From contig DASXSF010000022.1 in the NCBI GenBank assembly GCA_036506155.1, positions 62,001 to 126,000 of the forward strand: a stretch of 64,000 nucleotides of DNA, given 5' to 3'. The notes below the pieces were generated by a model, which had not been told where the DNA came from, ran no database searches, and saw only the letters and a list, made by a program, of their open reading frames with translations. Numbering within the stretch: the stretch's first letter is position 1; every line of letters begins with the position of its first letter. This DNA comes from DASXRA01 sp036506155. GTDB lineage: Bacteria; Actinomycetota; Actinomycetes; Mycobacteriales; Jatrophihabitantaceae. A program made the position numbers and the translations under genes. Shown here one piece after another: positions 44,801-52,961 of this stretch.

Positions 44801-45973
44801 ACATCTCTGAACTACCAGGTGCGTGTGATCGCCACCCGTGCCGGGCAACCACTCGGCCAGGCTTCGCCGTCGTCGTCCCTGGAGTTCGACGACGGCCTGG
44901 CGCCCGGCGGCGCGGTGATCTCGAACTTCGACGTCAATCCCGGCGGCACCTCGACGGTGGGCACTGCAACTCTCGACGCCACCGGCGTGCCAACCAGCAG
45001 CGCGCTGTCCACCTACGACCCCCGTACCGGGGCGTACGGCCCGGCCTACGGCCAGGAGCCGAACGGTTCGAACGTCTATTTCGTGTACGGCAGCGACTCC
45101 GGCACGCAGCGTGTGCTCGCTGCGTCCTACCCCTGGTCCGGCACGGAACAGCACCTGCTCACCTACGACAGCACCGACCGCCACCTGGTCGCCGACCAGC
45201 CCGTCGATCTGTCCACGCAGTACAACCTGATCGCCGCGCGCGTCGACGCGCAGCGCCACCGGGCCGACCTGCTCGCCTGGCGCAGCGGTGACAACGCCGA
45301 CGTCGTGCTGCCTATGGACACCGCGACGGGAACGCTCGGCACTCCGGTGGACGCCGACAACGGCACGCCCGGCGCGCACTTCTACACCATGATCGACGTG
45401 CAGCAGGCGACCGGGAAGGTCGATCTCGCCGGCTCCCTGCTCGGCGACCTCTGTGTCATCCGCCGCTCCGGATTCAGCACCGTGGACCTCGAGGCAGGCA
45501 CGGCCGCGCCGATGGTCGCCGCCAACCGTTGCCTCACCGGGCTCGCATCCGACCAGGCCGGGCACGCGGAGCTGACCGTCGGCCCGCTGTACTCCTTCCC
45601 GATGCTGCCCGCGGCGCGGCTGCAGCAGGTCGACGAGACCACCGGCGCCGTGGGGGCATTGCAGGACCTTGGCGCACGCTCGCCGATGTTCCCCGTGGTG
45701 GACAACGTGCACGGCGTGCTCGTCGTCGGATTCCTCGGCGGCAGCGACTACCAGGTGAACAACAACGGGATGAGCGCAGTCGGCGTCTACGACCTGCACA
45801 CCGGCGCCCAGCTGTCGTTCCGCGAGGACTTCAACCTCTTCTCGGCGTTCAACGGGCTCACCGCCGACTTCGGCACGCTTCAGGGCGAGCGCGGCATCCA
45901 ACTCGACCCGGCAACGCGCACCGGCTGGACCTACTCGCCCTACGGCAACCAGATGCAGCAGTTCAGCTACTGA
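41843..45973 (+). CDS. Giant secreted serine peptidase, S8/S53 (sedolisin-like)
   Basis: A 1376-residue secreted protein. The signal peptide is MRVAPIAAVVALVASAFGGI (cleavage AQA-AP), the propeptide about 25-205. The peptidase domain (about 215-690) shows GEVLLDFSMM (Glu326, Asp330: the E-x3-D of sedolisins), IAPGAQYRLV, VVTISANDG (Asp438) and SGGTSASTP (Ser569). The subtilisin DTG and HGTHVAG motifs are absent, which favours S53 over S8. The remaining 680 residues are beta-sandwich modules and a repeat-poor tail that may bind substrate or wall. GTG 41843 has GGAG six bases upstream. A hairpin precedes it, and copy 4 of the 45-nt element follows its stop. Confidence 0.85.
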   Translation: MRVAPIAAVVALVASAFGGIAQAAPLSSPAGPPSPGLGTRQFHLYDGSTVTLGADGMGVRTDTRGRQHPFAMVLPQARSPLGDQPGPSRDALLSRLSAPRREGATGDVVLGLPTARVDGAPAGHGRRAAHTTDARINAALHRVGATTAAPLTGGVTYLVHVADPARAAATLRATPGVSFAEPDEYVSTTDTDPVPLPSWVSKAAAQRREAATASVLPSNYGLQSSLQSYLNAGGVDLAGAYADITGRLHQLPGAGEIITNVSLGDLTDRLMNDAYVNTFGPTTVVQNGQRYLDYPSLPMIPTYTVDPSGTVDPLGSVEGVDPNLGEVLLDFSMMAPLPHDQQRPDEVGSGATDLLGIAPGAQYRLVEPAQPTFANIAAALLAAAQQTPRPDVITASLGFGTDTVGFPGRYLEDDPLLRSVVSTIVDDYGIVVTISANDGTRLYTSAAVGPDGGSTPTDIPRPGQGATSIADDATSTTPSEVPDSGAIDVGGTTTDDTIAAPPQGDGPLSRTGTFAETRLNGMTAFSSGFGARVNVSAPSDNIPALQHTCLQFGNCTPSDAVTVLSGGTSASTPMTAAAVADLLQVGKATGHPLTPRAVRQLLEQTGRDVPTQPQVDRQLSVGPQIDITRAVETLLSPAPSAPAIVRLSTAHRVTIGDAGANFVENTDPGAIDLTGPDDVLGNPTGESLVGPITFGIDATSLPQHGPLRYVLRVGSTEFTSLTPAIRATPAELLAAAGQPLVSTGSRRVTVAAEVRLGPERVLASTAETLTFGPTDGTHAMAPAPVVAAVTPVGQPVSVHYDITGVTGVQQPELIISAINHWSPFAAPMYRIAYSAPLTGTTGTITVPASVFAAGGGVYGAAVMQDSAIRAVGAVVPFRIDGGSPDQRPDAPTLAPAGGTPGHQATVTRAAPNLQVSWDVRSVPGATGAALEVSAPGPTIYGLLDTFTNQFGTTRDANGVDSPSAAWTPLPGRAGTTAVDLTGLGVPTSLNYQVRVIATRAGQPLGQASPSSSLEFDDGLAPGGAVISNFDVNPGGTSTVGTATLDATGVPTSSALSTYDPRTGAYGPAYGQEPNGSNVYFVYGSDSGTQRVLAASYPWSGTEQHLLTYDSTDRHLVADQPVDLSTQYNLIAARVDAQRHRADLLAWRSGDNADVVLPMDTATGTLGTPVDADNGTPGAHFYTMIDVQQATGKVDLAGSLLGDLCVIRRSGFSTVDLEAGTAAPMVAANRCLTGLASDQAGHAELTVGPLYSFPMLPAARLQQVDETTGAVGALQDLGARSPMFPVVDNVHGVLVVGFLGGSDYQVNNNGMSAVGVYDLHTGAQLSFREDFNLFSAFNGLTADFGTLQGERGIQLDPATRTGWTYSPYGNQMQQFSY

Positions 45974-46001
45974 GCTGCCTCGGCGTAAGCACCTTCCGCC
46001 G

Positions 46002-46046
46002 TGATCTTGGACTTGTGGCTGCTCTTCAGCCACAAGTCCAAGATCA
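46002..46046. repeat. 45-nt palindromic element, copy 4
   Basis: Left arm TGATCTTGGACTTGTGG (46002-46018), centre CTGCTCTTCAG, right arm CCACAAGTCCAAGATCA (46030-46046). Arms are perfect and the centre ends CTG/CAG also pair, giving 20 bp. It lies between two convergent genes. Confidence 0.92.
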
Positions 46047-46067
46047 TCGCATCTCGAGAATCAAGCC

Positions 46068-47027
46068 CTAGCGCGTGACGGTCAGCCCCGACACAACCTC
46101 GGGGCCCTGTGCTCCGGTCGGGTCGAGCTCCCAGAACAGGCCGTTGTTGCCGAGTGGCGCCGATGTCGGCACCTGGATGCGCATGTCGAAGGTGAGCGAG
46201 CCGCCGGGGGGGATCGGCGTGGCAGCGGCGCAGTTGAGTTCGTGCGCCTCGGGCCCTGCCGAAGGAGCCAGCGCCTCGACGAACAGCGGGCAGCGCTCGA
46301 ATGGCACCGGCGCACCGGACACGTTGGCCAACCGCACCCCGAAGTGTGCGGTGGTCCCGCGCGGCGTCGGGTGGGCGTCCACGATCGACGCCTTGAGTTC
46401 GGCGCTCGTCCACGGCGTGCTAGCGGCCAGCGGTGCCGGTGCGAACGGCCGCACCGCGACGGTCGACGGCTGCGCCGCGTTGTCGCAGGCGGGCACGGCG
46501 TCGTAGCCCACGTCGATGCTGCCGCCGCCGGGCAGTGTCACCCGCACAGCGCGTGGCGGCACCAGCGGTTTCCGGGATCGCCCGGCGCCCGGCACGCACC
46601 AGTTCCGCCAGTCGACGCCCAGCACCGCGGTGCCGCCCGGCGACAATGCCAGAAGCGTCGTGTCCGGCGGCTGGATCGTCGGGAACACCGGCGACTGCGC
46701 CGGCGCAGGCAGCTGTCGCTGCGCGGGCCCGCGTGGTGCCCCGACCAGGCGGACAGTGGGCCGCCCGGTGAGCCGGCACGGCGTCCGCCCGGCGTTGCGC
46801 AGCGTCGCCGCCCCGGTACCTCCGGTCAGCGCCGGGTCGAATCGGAAACCCGGCCCCACCACACGCAGCGAAGCGGCCCGGCACGGCGGCGCCGGTGTGG
46901 CCGCGCGCGCCTTCAGCGCGGCCGGGAGCGTGTCTACCCACGGCACCATCGGCGCGGAGTGAGCATGTTTCGCCGACGAGCATCCGGCCAGCACCGCAGT
47001 GGCGACGAGCACGATCGCTACGCGCAT
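46068..47027 (-). CDS. Lipoprotein with DUF4232-like domain
   Basis: A protein of 319 residues. The lipobox LAGC ends the signal peptide (MRVAIVLVATAVLAGCSS), so it is anchored outside the membrane. Two beta-sandwich halves follow, with CRAASLRVVGPGF, LRNAGRTPCRLTGRPTVRL and CDNAAQPSTVAVRP, the conserved Cys pattern of DUF4232 proteins, function unknown. The start overlaps the stop of the upstream lipoprotein gene by 10 bases, so it ends a four-gene operon with the two M28-type proteins. Confidence 0.82.
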   Translation of the reverse strand: MRVAIVLVATAVLAGCSSAKHAHSAPMVPWVDTLPAALKARAATPAPPCRAASLRVVGPGFRFDPALTGGTGAATLRNAGRTPCRLTGRPTVRLVGAPRGPAQRQLPAPAQSPVFPTIQPPDTTLLALSPGGTAVLGVDWRNWCVPGAGRSRKPLVPPRAVRVTLPGGGSIDVGYDAVPACDNAAQPSTVAVRPFAPAPLAASTPWTSAELKASIVDAHPTPRGTTAHFGVRLANVSGAPVPFERCPLFVEALAPSAGPEAHELNCAAATPIPPGGSLTFDMRIQVPTSAPLGNNGLFWELDPTGAQGPEVVSGLTVTR

Positions 47028-47452
47028 GCTGACTCGATCTTCTGGGACGCGTCGACGATGCGCTGCACCGCGGTCTGGTCGGTCATCGCCTGCGACGCCG
47101 CCGCGAAGTCACCACGGGCGGCCGGCGCCTCCGCCCGGGCGAAGTCGGCGGCCATCGCCTGTAGCGCTGCGACGAGCTGCCGGTTCGTGGCAGCCAGCGT
47201 GTCCGGCACCGACGCGGACGCCATGAGCTGGGCGGACTGGCGCAGCTGCTCCTCCTCGAACGCGATCCGGTCGCTGAGTTGCTGGCTGCCCAACGAGTTC
47301 GTGAGCAACTCGGTCGTGGCAGAAACCGTGGCGCTGACCTGCTGCAGGCGCGTGTACAGCTCGGCACACGACGCTGTCCCTGAGCTGCTCGGCCGGGTAC
47401 GTGCGCACCCGGCCGCGAGCACCAGCACCACGACGGCGACTACGGCCCTCAC
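47018..47452 (-). CDS. Small lipoprotein
   Basis: One hundred forty-four residues. GTG 47452 overlaps the M28 stop (GTGA). Signal VRAVVAVVVLVLAAGCARTR has the lipobox LAAGC. The mature part is helical (CAELYTRLQQVSATVSATTE and DRIAFEEEQLRQSAQLMAS), suggesting a small helical bundle or coiled coil. No family recognised. Its position in the peptidase operon suggests an accessory role, which is inference. Confidence 0.75.
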   Translation of the reverse strand: MRAVVAVVVLVLAAGCARTRPSSSGTASCAELYTRLQQVSATVSATTELLTNSLGSQQLSDRIAFEEEQLRQSAQLMASASVPDTLAATNRQLVAALQAMAADFARAEAPAARGDFAAASQAMTDQTAVQRIVDASQKIESACA

Positions 47453-49611
47453 TGCTTGGCGATCACCTCGGTCTTCCCGGCGCTCAGCTGGCTGATCAAC
47501 TGAGAGGCCTGCGCAGTCATGCTGGCCTGCTCCGCCGGCGTCAGCGTGCCACACGGGTCGGTGGCCGGTGGCGCCGGCTCGTTGGCCAGCGGCTGGTCGG
47601 GGAAGTGCGCCGGCACGAACCGCACCGCGAGTGCCTGCCGATAGAAGTCCCAGGTGCTGCCGGACTTCACCGCGAGCTTCACGTCGTACCACGCCGGGTT
47701 GGACGAGTACGTGTGCGACACCGTCGGGTTCGTCGTCGCCATCGTGGTGCCGTCGCCGAAGTCCCAGAAGTACGTCAGGCCGGAGGTGTTCCCGCCCGCG
47801 TTCCGGGAGAACGACGCGTCGAAGGTGACATTCGAGTTGAGGTACGGCTTGGCCGGCGTGGTCTCGAAGTAGGCGACCGGGTTGTCGGTGCGTGGCTCCG
47901 CACCGCCGTAGGTGTCCTTCGAGATCAGGTACGACGTCCATGTCGCGGGCAGTTCGAGCGCCCGCTTCAATCCCTCCGACGGCGACGCCGGCCCGTCCGG
48001 GCCGTGCGTGGTACCCGAGGCGTAGTAGTTCAGATGCTCGGGCGTGTCGTCGTTGGTGTCGTACAGCGCGTACTGCGACAGCGTTGGTTTGCTCACGTAG
48101 TTCACCGGGTACGGGTTCTCGTTGCCGCCGACCTGCGGGTTGGTGCTCGTGTCGTACGCGCCGATGATGCCGTAGCCCGGGATGCCCCAGTCACGGATGA
48201 ACGACACCTGATCGGTACGGCCGGTGTTGTCGTCGACGACCGGCGAGTACTTCGGAATGTCGCTCTGCAGGTACGCCGGGACCGACGTCGGGTTCGGGTT
48301 CACCGGTGTCGAGCCGACCTGGTCGAAGCGCAGCGGGTTCTCCAGCGGCATGCTGAAGTTGTACTTCTGGCCCAGCACCTGGAACGCCTGGCTCACCGCG
48401 TCGGCCGTCGCGTTGCGGAAGGCGGTCACGTTGGCCAGGTTGTGCTGGATGCGCGCTATCGCCGTCGCGTCGTAGAGGTTGTTCGGCGTGGTGTACAGCG
48501 GGACTGCATTGATGTTCGTGTACCACGGGCCCACACCGCCACCCACGATGTTGTTCAGGTAGTGCTCGGTGCCGAAGTGGCGGGCCGGGTACTCGATGCC
48601 GTTCTGGTCCATGTTCGCGACCATGACGTACTGGCCCTGCGGCCCGTCCGGGATCAGCCCGCCGATGTCGGCCACCCCGGCGGACACCGTCGCGCCCTGC
48701 ACGTGCGACGCGGTGAGCGCCGGGGTGAACGTGATGGTGTTCGTCGCGTTGGTGATCGCGGTGATGGTGACGGTTTCACGCGTGCCGAACGGGTCGATCA
48801 TCAACTGCTCGCCGACCGCGAACCCGACGCCGGTGCGGCTGGTCACGCGCACCGACGTGTCGCCGGCGTTGGCCGGGGCGGCCAGCGTCGAGACGTTCGT
48901 CTGCGAGTAGAACCCGGACCCGACCAGCCCGCCTTCCTCGTTGTCGAACAGGCCGATCTTGAGGGTGCGCTTCGGGTAGGTGTTGTTCGCGGCGTACCAC
49001 CGCAGCAGCGCCTGTACCTCGGCCATACCCATGGCCTCGCCGGACCCGGCGTCATAAATCGAGCCGTTGCCCCAGTTGCCGCCGCGCATCCGGGTCATCG
49101 GCGTGGGGCTGCCGGTCTCCGCACCCTGCGAAACCAACGTCGATGTCGGGGTGCTGTCGTTGTGCCCGGCGATCAGCGCATCCTGCCCGGCGCAGGACTG
49201 CCCCGGCATCGTCACGGTCTCGTCGTCGAGCTGCCAGATCCGCGTCGGGTAGACGTGGTCCTTGGCGGTCATGAACCGGCCGAGCGGGCCCATGTGGTCG
49301 TGATCCGGGTTGGTCAGTTCCTGGCCGAACCACTTGTAGAACTCCTGGGCGCCGTTGTAGTTGGTCGGCAGGTTGTTCGGGTCGCTCGGGTTGCCGAGCG
49401 GACCGTCCGCGCCGGCCACCCGGTAGATCATGTTCGTGCCGAGGAAGTACAGCTCGTTGTAGAGGAAGTTCGCATCCACGATCGGCAGCACCTGTGCGGT
49501 TGGCCCCGCGGCTGACTGACCCGCGCCGGCACCGCTCGCCAGCGCTACGACGAGCACGACCGTCGCCATAACGGACAGCCGCCGAACCTTGCGCATCCCG
49601 CGTATGGTCAT
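47449..49611 (-). CDS. Secreted M28-type zinc peptidase with PKD domain
   Basis: A 720-residue protein. The signal peptide is at 1-33. The M28-like domain shows GHNDS (His150), YDAGSGEAMGM (Asp187), LFDNEEGGLVGS (Glu225-226, catalytic and metal), VANMDQNG (Asp335) and DTPEHLNYY (last His). A beta module of about 65 residues (244-309) is inserted after the EE motif. A PKD domain near the end has TYFWDFGDGT and VSHTYSS. It is probably an extracellular aminopeptidase or related hydrolase. ATG 49611 overlaps the stop of its paralogue (ATGA). Confidence 0.85.
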   Translation of the reverse strand: MTIRGMRKVRRLSVMATVVLVVALASGAGAGQSAAGPTAQVLPIVDANFLYNELYFLGTNMIYRVAGADGPLGNPSDPNNLPTNYNGAQEFYKWFGQELTNPDHDHMGPLGRFMTAKDHVYPTRIWQLDDETVTMPGQSCAGQDALIAGHNDSTPTSTLVSQGAETGSPTPMTRMRGGNWGNGSIYDAGSGEAMGMAEVQALLRWYAANNTYPKRTLKIGLFDNEEGGLVGSGFYSQTNVSTLAAPANAGDTSVRVTSRTGVGFAVGEQLMIDPFGTRETVTITAITNATNTITFTPALTASHVQGATVSAGVADIGGLIPDGPQGQYVMVANMDQNGIEYPARHFGTEHYLNNIVGGGVGPWYTNINAVPLYTTPNNLYDATAIARIQHNLANVTAFRNATADAVSQAFQVLGQKYNFSMPLENPLRFDQVGSTPVNPNPTSVPAYLQSDIPKYSPVVDDNTGRTDQVSFIRDWGIPGYGIIGAYDTSTNPQVGGNENPYPVNYVSKPTLSQYALYDTNDDTPEHLNYYASGTTHGPDGPASPSEGLKRALELPATWTSYLISKDTYGGAEPRTDNPVAYFETTPAKPYLNSNVTFDASFSRNAGGNTSGLTYFWDFGDGTTMATTNPTVSHTYSSNPAWYDVKLAVKSGSTWDFYRQALAVRFVPAHFPDQPLANEPAPPATDPCGTLTPAEQASMTAQASQLISQLSAGKTEVIAKQ

Positions 49612-51758
49612 GACGCGCTCCTCTTCGCTGCCGCGGTCACGCTGGCGGCTTCAGCCGGGCTGAACGTTCCGCAGGGGTCTGTCGCCGGCGGTGGACCGGT
49701 CGGGCTGTCGACCGCGACGGCTTGGCGATACGTCGCGGTGTCGCTGCCCTTCATCACGACGAGCTTGACGTCGGCGTAGATGGGCGACGAGTACGTGTGG
49801 GTCACGGTCGGACTGGTCGTGGCCATCGTGGTGCCGTCGCCGAAGTCCCAGAAGTACTTCAGGCCGCTCGTGCTGCCCGCACCGTCCCGGGAGAAGCCCG
49901 CGTCGAACGTCACGGTACGGGTGGTGTCGGGCTTGACCGGGCTGGTCTCGAAGTACGCGACGGCGCTCGGCTGCGCGGTGGCGCCGAGTGCGCCGTCGCC
50001 GGACAGCAGCAGGCTCGTCCACTCGGCCGGAAGCTCGAGCGCGCGCTTGAGCTCCTCGGTGGGCTGCTGCGGCAGGAGGCCGTGCGGGGCGCCACCGGTG
50101 AAGTAGTTCAGGTGCTCGATCGTGTCGGAGAGGTACCCCTGCGGCTGGTTCTCGTTCACGTAGAACGGGACGCCGCTGGCGTGCGCAAGGGTCAGCGGCT
50201 GCGCCAGCGTGACGGTTCCGGTGCCGACGGACTGGATCTGCCCGTACTCGATGTTGTCACCGGTGTCGATGAAGATCGGCTGGCCGGCGGCCAGGTTCGT
50301 CGTGCTGGCCACGGAGATGGTCGTCGCGCCCGGCCCGGTGCCTGCCGTCGTCGTGGTCATGCCAGGCTGCGGCGTGCCGTTACCGAGCTGGAACGTGGTC
50401 TGGTTGCCGGCGTAGCCCACGATCGGTGTTGCCTTGCGTGTTGGATCTACCGATGCTGCATAGGGATTCTCGTCGCTATTCGAGTTCTTGACGCCGCTTA
50501 CCGTGAAGCCGGGGATGCCCTTGTCGAAGAACGCCTGCTCGTCCTCGAGCGCCGCGGTGTCGTCGCGCACGGGCGAGTACTGCGCCTGCTCGGCCGCGGA
50601 ATACGCCGGCTTGGTGGGAACGACGCCGCTGTACGGGTTGGGCGCCTGGCCGGTCTGGTTGTAACGCAGCGGGTTCTCCAGCGGGACCGAGAAGTCGTAC
50701 TTGGCGCCCTGCTGGCCGAAGCCGGCGAGCACGGCGGCTTGCAGGTTGCCGCGGAACTGGGCGATCGCCGCCGAGTTGCCCGCGATGTTGGCGCCCGGGG
50801 AGCCAGGGCCGCTGTCCGGGTAGGCCCGGTTCGGCGCCGTCGGGGTCGCGTTGATGAACGTGAACCACGGGCCGACTCCGCCGCCGGTGATGTTGTTCCA
50901 GAAGAACTCGGTGCCCAGGTGCCGGGCGGGGTAGTCCAGCCCGAGGGAATCCATGTTGGCGAACAGCGTGTACTGGCCCTGTGGGCCTGCCGGGATGAGG
51001 TTGTTCGCGTAGTAGACGGAGCCCTCACGGCTGAACAGACCGTCGGCGGTCTTGCCACGCGACGCGTCGAGCAGCGTCAGCTTCAGCGTCCGCTTCGGGT
51101 AGGTCCCGTTCGCGGCGTACCAGCGCAGCAACGCCTGGTACTCGCCGATCGTGACGGCGACCCCGGAGAGCCCGTCGTAGGCGCCTTCATTGCCGAGGTT
51201 GCTGTCGGTGATGTGCCGGCGCGCGGCGCCGAAACCGGTGGTGCCGCTGGTCGTACCGGAGTCGATCAGCCCGACGATGTCCGTCGGCACCGGCGTCTCG
51301 TCCGGGTGCGCGGCGAGCATCACCCGCTGCCCGGCGCAGCTCGCACCCGGGATGGTGACCTCGGCGTCGTCGGAGTCGAAGCGGTAGCCCCCGCTGCGGC
51401 GGAAGTAGTGGTCGGTCACGGTCGCGAAGGCGGCCAGATCACCGTTCACGCTCTGGTCGGTGAGCATCGACTTCCAGTGCGCGACCAATTCCTGCCAGCC
51501 GTTCACCGTCGGCGGGAGGTTGAACGGGTCCGCGGGATTGCGCGGGTCACCGTCCGCTCCCGAGATGCGGTAGCTGTATGCCTTCGACATGTCGTACAGC
51601 TGGGCGTACAGGAAGTCCGGGTCGATGACAGGCGTCGCCTGCCGGGTGGCCGCTTGGGCCGAGGGCGTCCCGGTGCCGCTTGCGGTGATCGACACCGGCA
51701 CCGCGGCGGCCACGGTGCAGGCGAGCACCACCGGCCAGCGTCTGAGCAGGGGCTTCAT
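49608..51758 (-). CDS. Secreted M28-like paralogue lacking the catalytic Glu pair
   Basis: A 716-residue protein with a signal peptide (MKPLLRRWPVVLACTVAAAV). It is collinear with the downstream gene: AAHPDE (His151, Asp153), YDGLSG (Asp195), FANMDSLG (Asp270), IEHLNYF (His549), and the PKD YFWDFGDGT. Where the sister protein has NEEGGLVGS it has ASRGKTADG (232-240), so the EE motif is lost. A beta module resembling the insert of the sister lies elsewhere (about 474-534). It is likely a pseudoenzyme or an enzyme with changed chemistry. AAGGAGG stands 10 bases before ATG 51758. Confidence 0.82.
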   Translation of the reverse strand: MKPLLRRWPVVLACTVAAAVPVSITASGTGTPSAQAATRQATPVIDPDFLYAQLYDMSKAYSYRISGADGDPRNPADPFNLPPTVNGWQELVAHWKSMLTDQSVNGDLAAFATVTDHYFRRSGGYRFDSDDAEVTIPGASCAGQRVMLAAHPDETPVPTDIVGLIDSGTTSGTTGFGAARRHITDSNLGNEGAYDGLSGVAVTIGEYQALLRWYAANGTYPKRTLKLTLLDASRGKTADGLFSREGSVYYANNLIPAGPQGQYTLFANMDSLGLDYPARHLGTEFFWNNITGGGVGPWFTFINATPTAPNRAYPDSGPGSPGANIAGNSAAIAQFRGNLQAAVLAGFGQQGAKYDFSVPLENPLRYNQTGQAPNPYSGVVPTKPAYSAAEQAQYSPVRDDTAALEDEQAFFDKGIPGFTVSGVKNSNSDENPYAASVDPTRKATPIVGYAGNQTTFQLGNGTPQPGMTTTTAGTGPGATTISVASTTNLAAGQPIFIDTGDNIEYGQIQSVGTGTVTLAQPLTLAHASGVPFYVNENQPQGYLSDTIEHLNYFTGGAPHGLLPQQPTEELKRALELPAEWTSLLLSGDGALGATAQPSAVAYFETSPVKPDTTRTVTFDAGFSRDGAGSTSGLKYFWDFGDGTTMATTSPTVTHTYSSPIYADVKLVVMKGSDTATYRQAVAVDSPTGPPPATDPCGTFSPAEAASVTAAAKRSAS

Positions 51759-52012
51759 GCGCAGGAAACCTCCTTCGCGGGGAAGGACGGGCGGATAGGT
51801 ATGGCACGGCGCTTAAGGAGCTCCCAGCTCGAAACACAGCGCACCGTGCTACACCCTTCGTCAGGGCACCGTCCGGGCCAAGCCGCCACTCCGCGGGCTC
51901 GGCGCTGCATCGACGTGGATCACACGCCGCCAGGCTGTCGTAGCGCCCTTACCCGGAGGGTGTCAACGAGGTCAAATCATCCTGATCCGTACGCATACCC
52001 ACTTGAGCGCAG
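51759..52012. other. Upstream region of the M28 operon
   Basis: These 254 bases between the M28 paralogue start and the transposase stop hold the ribosome binding site of the former. I see no gene, clear promoter or transposon end in the rest. Confidence 0.45.
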
Positions 52013-52888
52013 TCACGTTCTGTGTCCGTTGTCCAGCTGAGCGCGAGGGTGCGGCGTGGTCGTCGCGGCCTGCTGGAGCAGCAGGTAGAAGAGCAGTCCA
52101 CGCGCCGTGGAGCCGCGCCGGTCGAACCGGAACGCGAACTCGTCCAGGTAGTACGGAAGGTGCTGCCGGCTGACATGCTGGCCCAGCGTGCCCGCGAGCC
52201 AACGCTTCAGGTCGGCTGCGACGACCAGCACGCCGGGCGCCGCGGACCCTTCCGTCACGTAGCCGACGCGGGCAAACCGCTGCCCATCGGCGACCCCGCG
52301 GATGGTCGCGCCACGCGCGATGGTCGCTCGGGCGAATGCGACGGGATCGCGCGCGTCGTCGGCCACCCCGAAACGCACCCGGCCGAGCCGCTGCCGGTTG
52401 ACTCGCTCGACCGCGACGAGTACCGGGGTGCGCCCGCCACTGTCGACGAGCGTCTCCGCCAGCTCGACCGTGCCGGCCAGCAGATCGTGACCGGGGCGGA
52501 CCATCGCGCGGCGCAGCTTCTGCAGCCACGCCCACGCCGTCTCATAGGAGCCCAGGCGCAGCGCGCGTTGCAGGCTGCGCGCAGACACGCCGTTCCGCTC
52601 GGAGGTGATGTACCAGATCGCGGCGAACCACGTCGAGAGCGGCGCGTGCGATCGGTGGAAGATCGTGCCGGCCGTCACCGACGTCTTCCGGCCGCACTGC
52701 GTACACAGCCAGCTCAGCGCCGACGTGCGCCAGGAGCGGTCGTCACCGCAGCTGGGACAGACGAACCCGGCCGGCCAGCGTAGCCCGGCGAGGAATTCGA
52801 TGCAGGCCGCATCGTCGGGAAACCAATCGTCGAACTCCTGACGCGACCGCGGGTAGTCAGCCCCGCCGACCGGCCGGTGAGCCGCCAT
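52013..52888 (-). CDS. IS1595-like transposase, probably inactive
   Basis: A 291-residue protein. The N-terminal zinc ribbon has CPSC and CTQC, with RKTSVTAGTIFHRSHAPLST typical of IS1595/IS1016 proteins. The catalytic block reads VELAETLVDSGG where active members have the D-E-T-Y pattern, so the first Asp is Ala. The end YYLDEFAFRFDRR has Asp where Asn is usual. Flanking inverted repeats or target duplications are not apparent. It is best seen as a degenerate or domesticated copy. ATG 52888 fits the family length. Confidence 0.75.
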   Translation of the reverse strand: MAAHRPVGGADYPRSRQEFDDWFPDDAACIEFLAGLRWPAGFVCPSCGDDRSWRTSALSWLCTQCGRKTSVTAGTIFHRSHAPLSTWFAAIWYITSERNGVSARSLQRALRLGSYETAWAWLQKLRRAMVRPGHDLLAGTVELAETLVDSGGRTPVLVAVERVNRQRLGRVRFGVADDARDPVAFARATIARGATIRGVADGQRFARVGYVTEGSAAPGVLVVAADLKRWLAGTLGQHVSRQHLPYYLDEFAFRFDRRGSTARGLLFYLLLQQAATTTPHPRAQLDNGHRT

Positions 52889-52961
52889 TGCGTAGCTCCG
52901 CTCAAGCAGATATGCCGAAACAGCATGCCCGCCCCGGCACCGCACGGCTACGGACTCACTG

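Noticed and set aside
43700..46033. 777-codon minus-strand frame opposite the serine protease
   Set aside because: Shadow frame; it also runs through the palindromic element and has no plausible start.
30437..46046. CRISPR array suggested by the repeated 45-nt units
   Set aside because: Copies are kilobases apart with genes between them, palindromic, and no cas gene is present.
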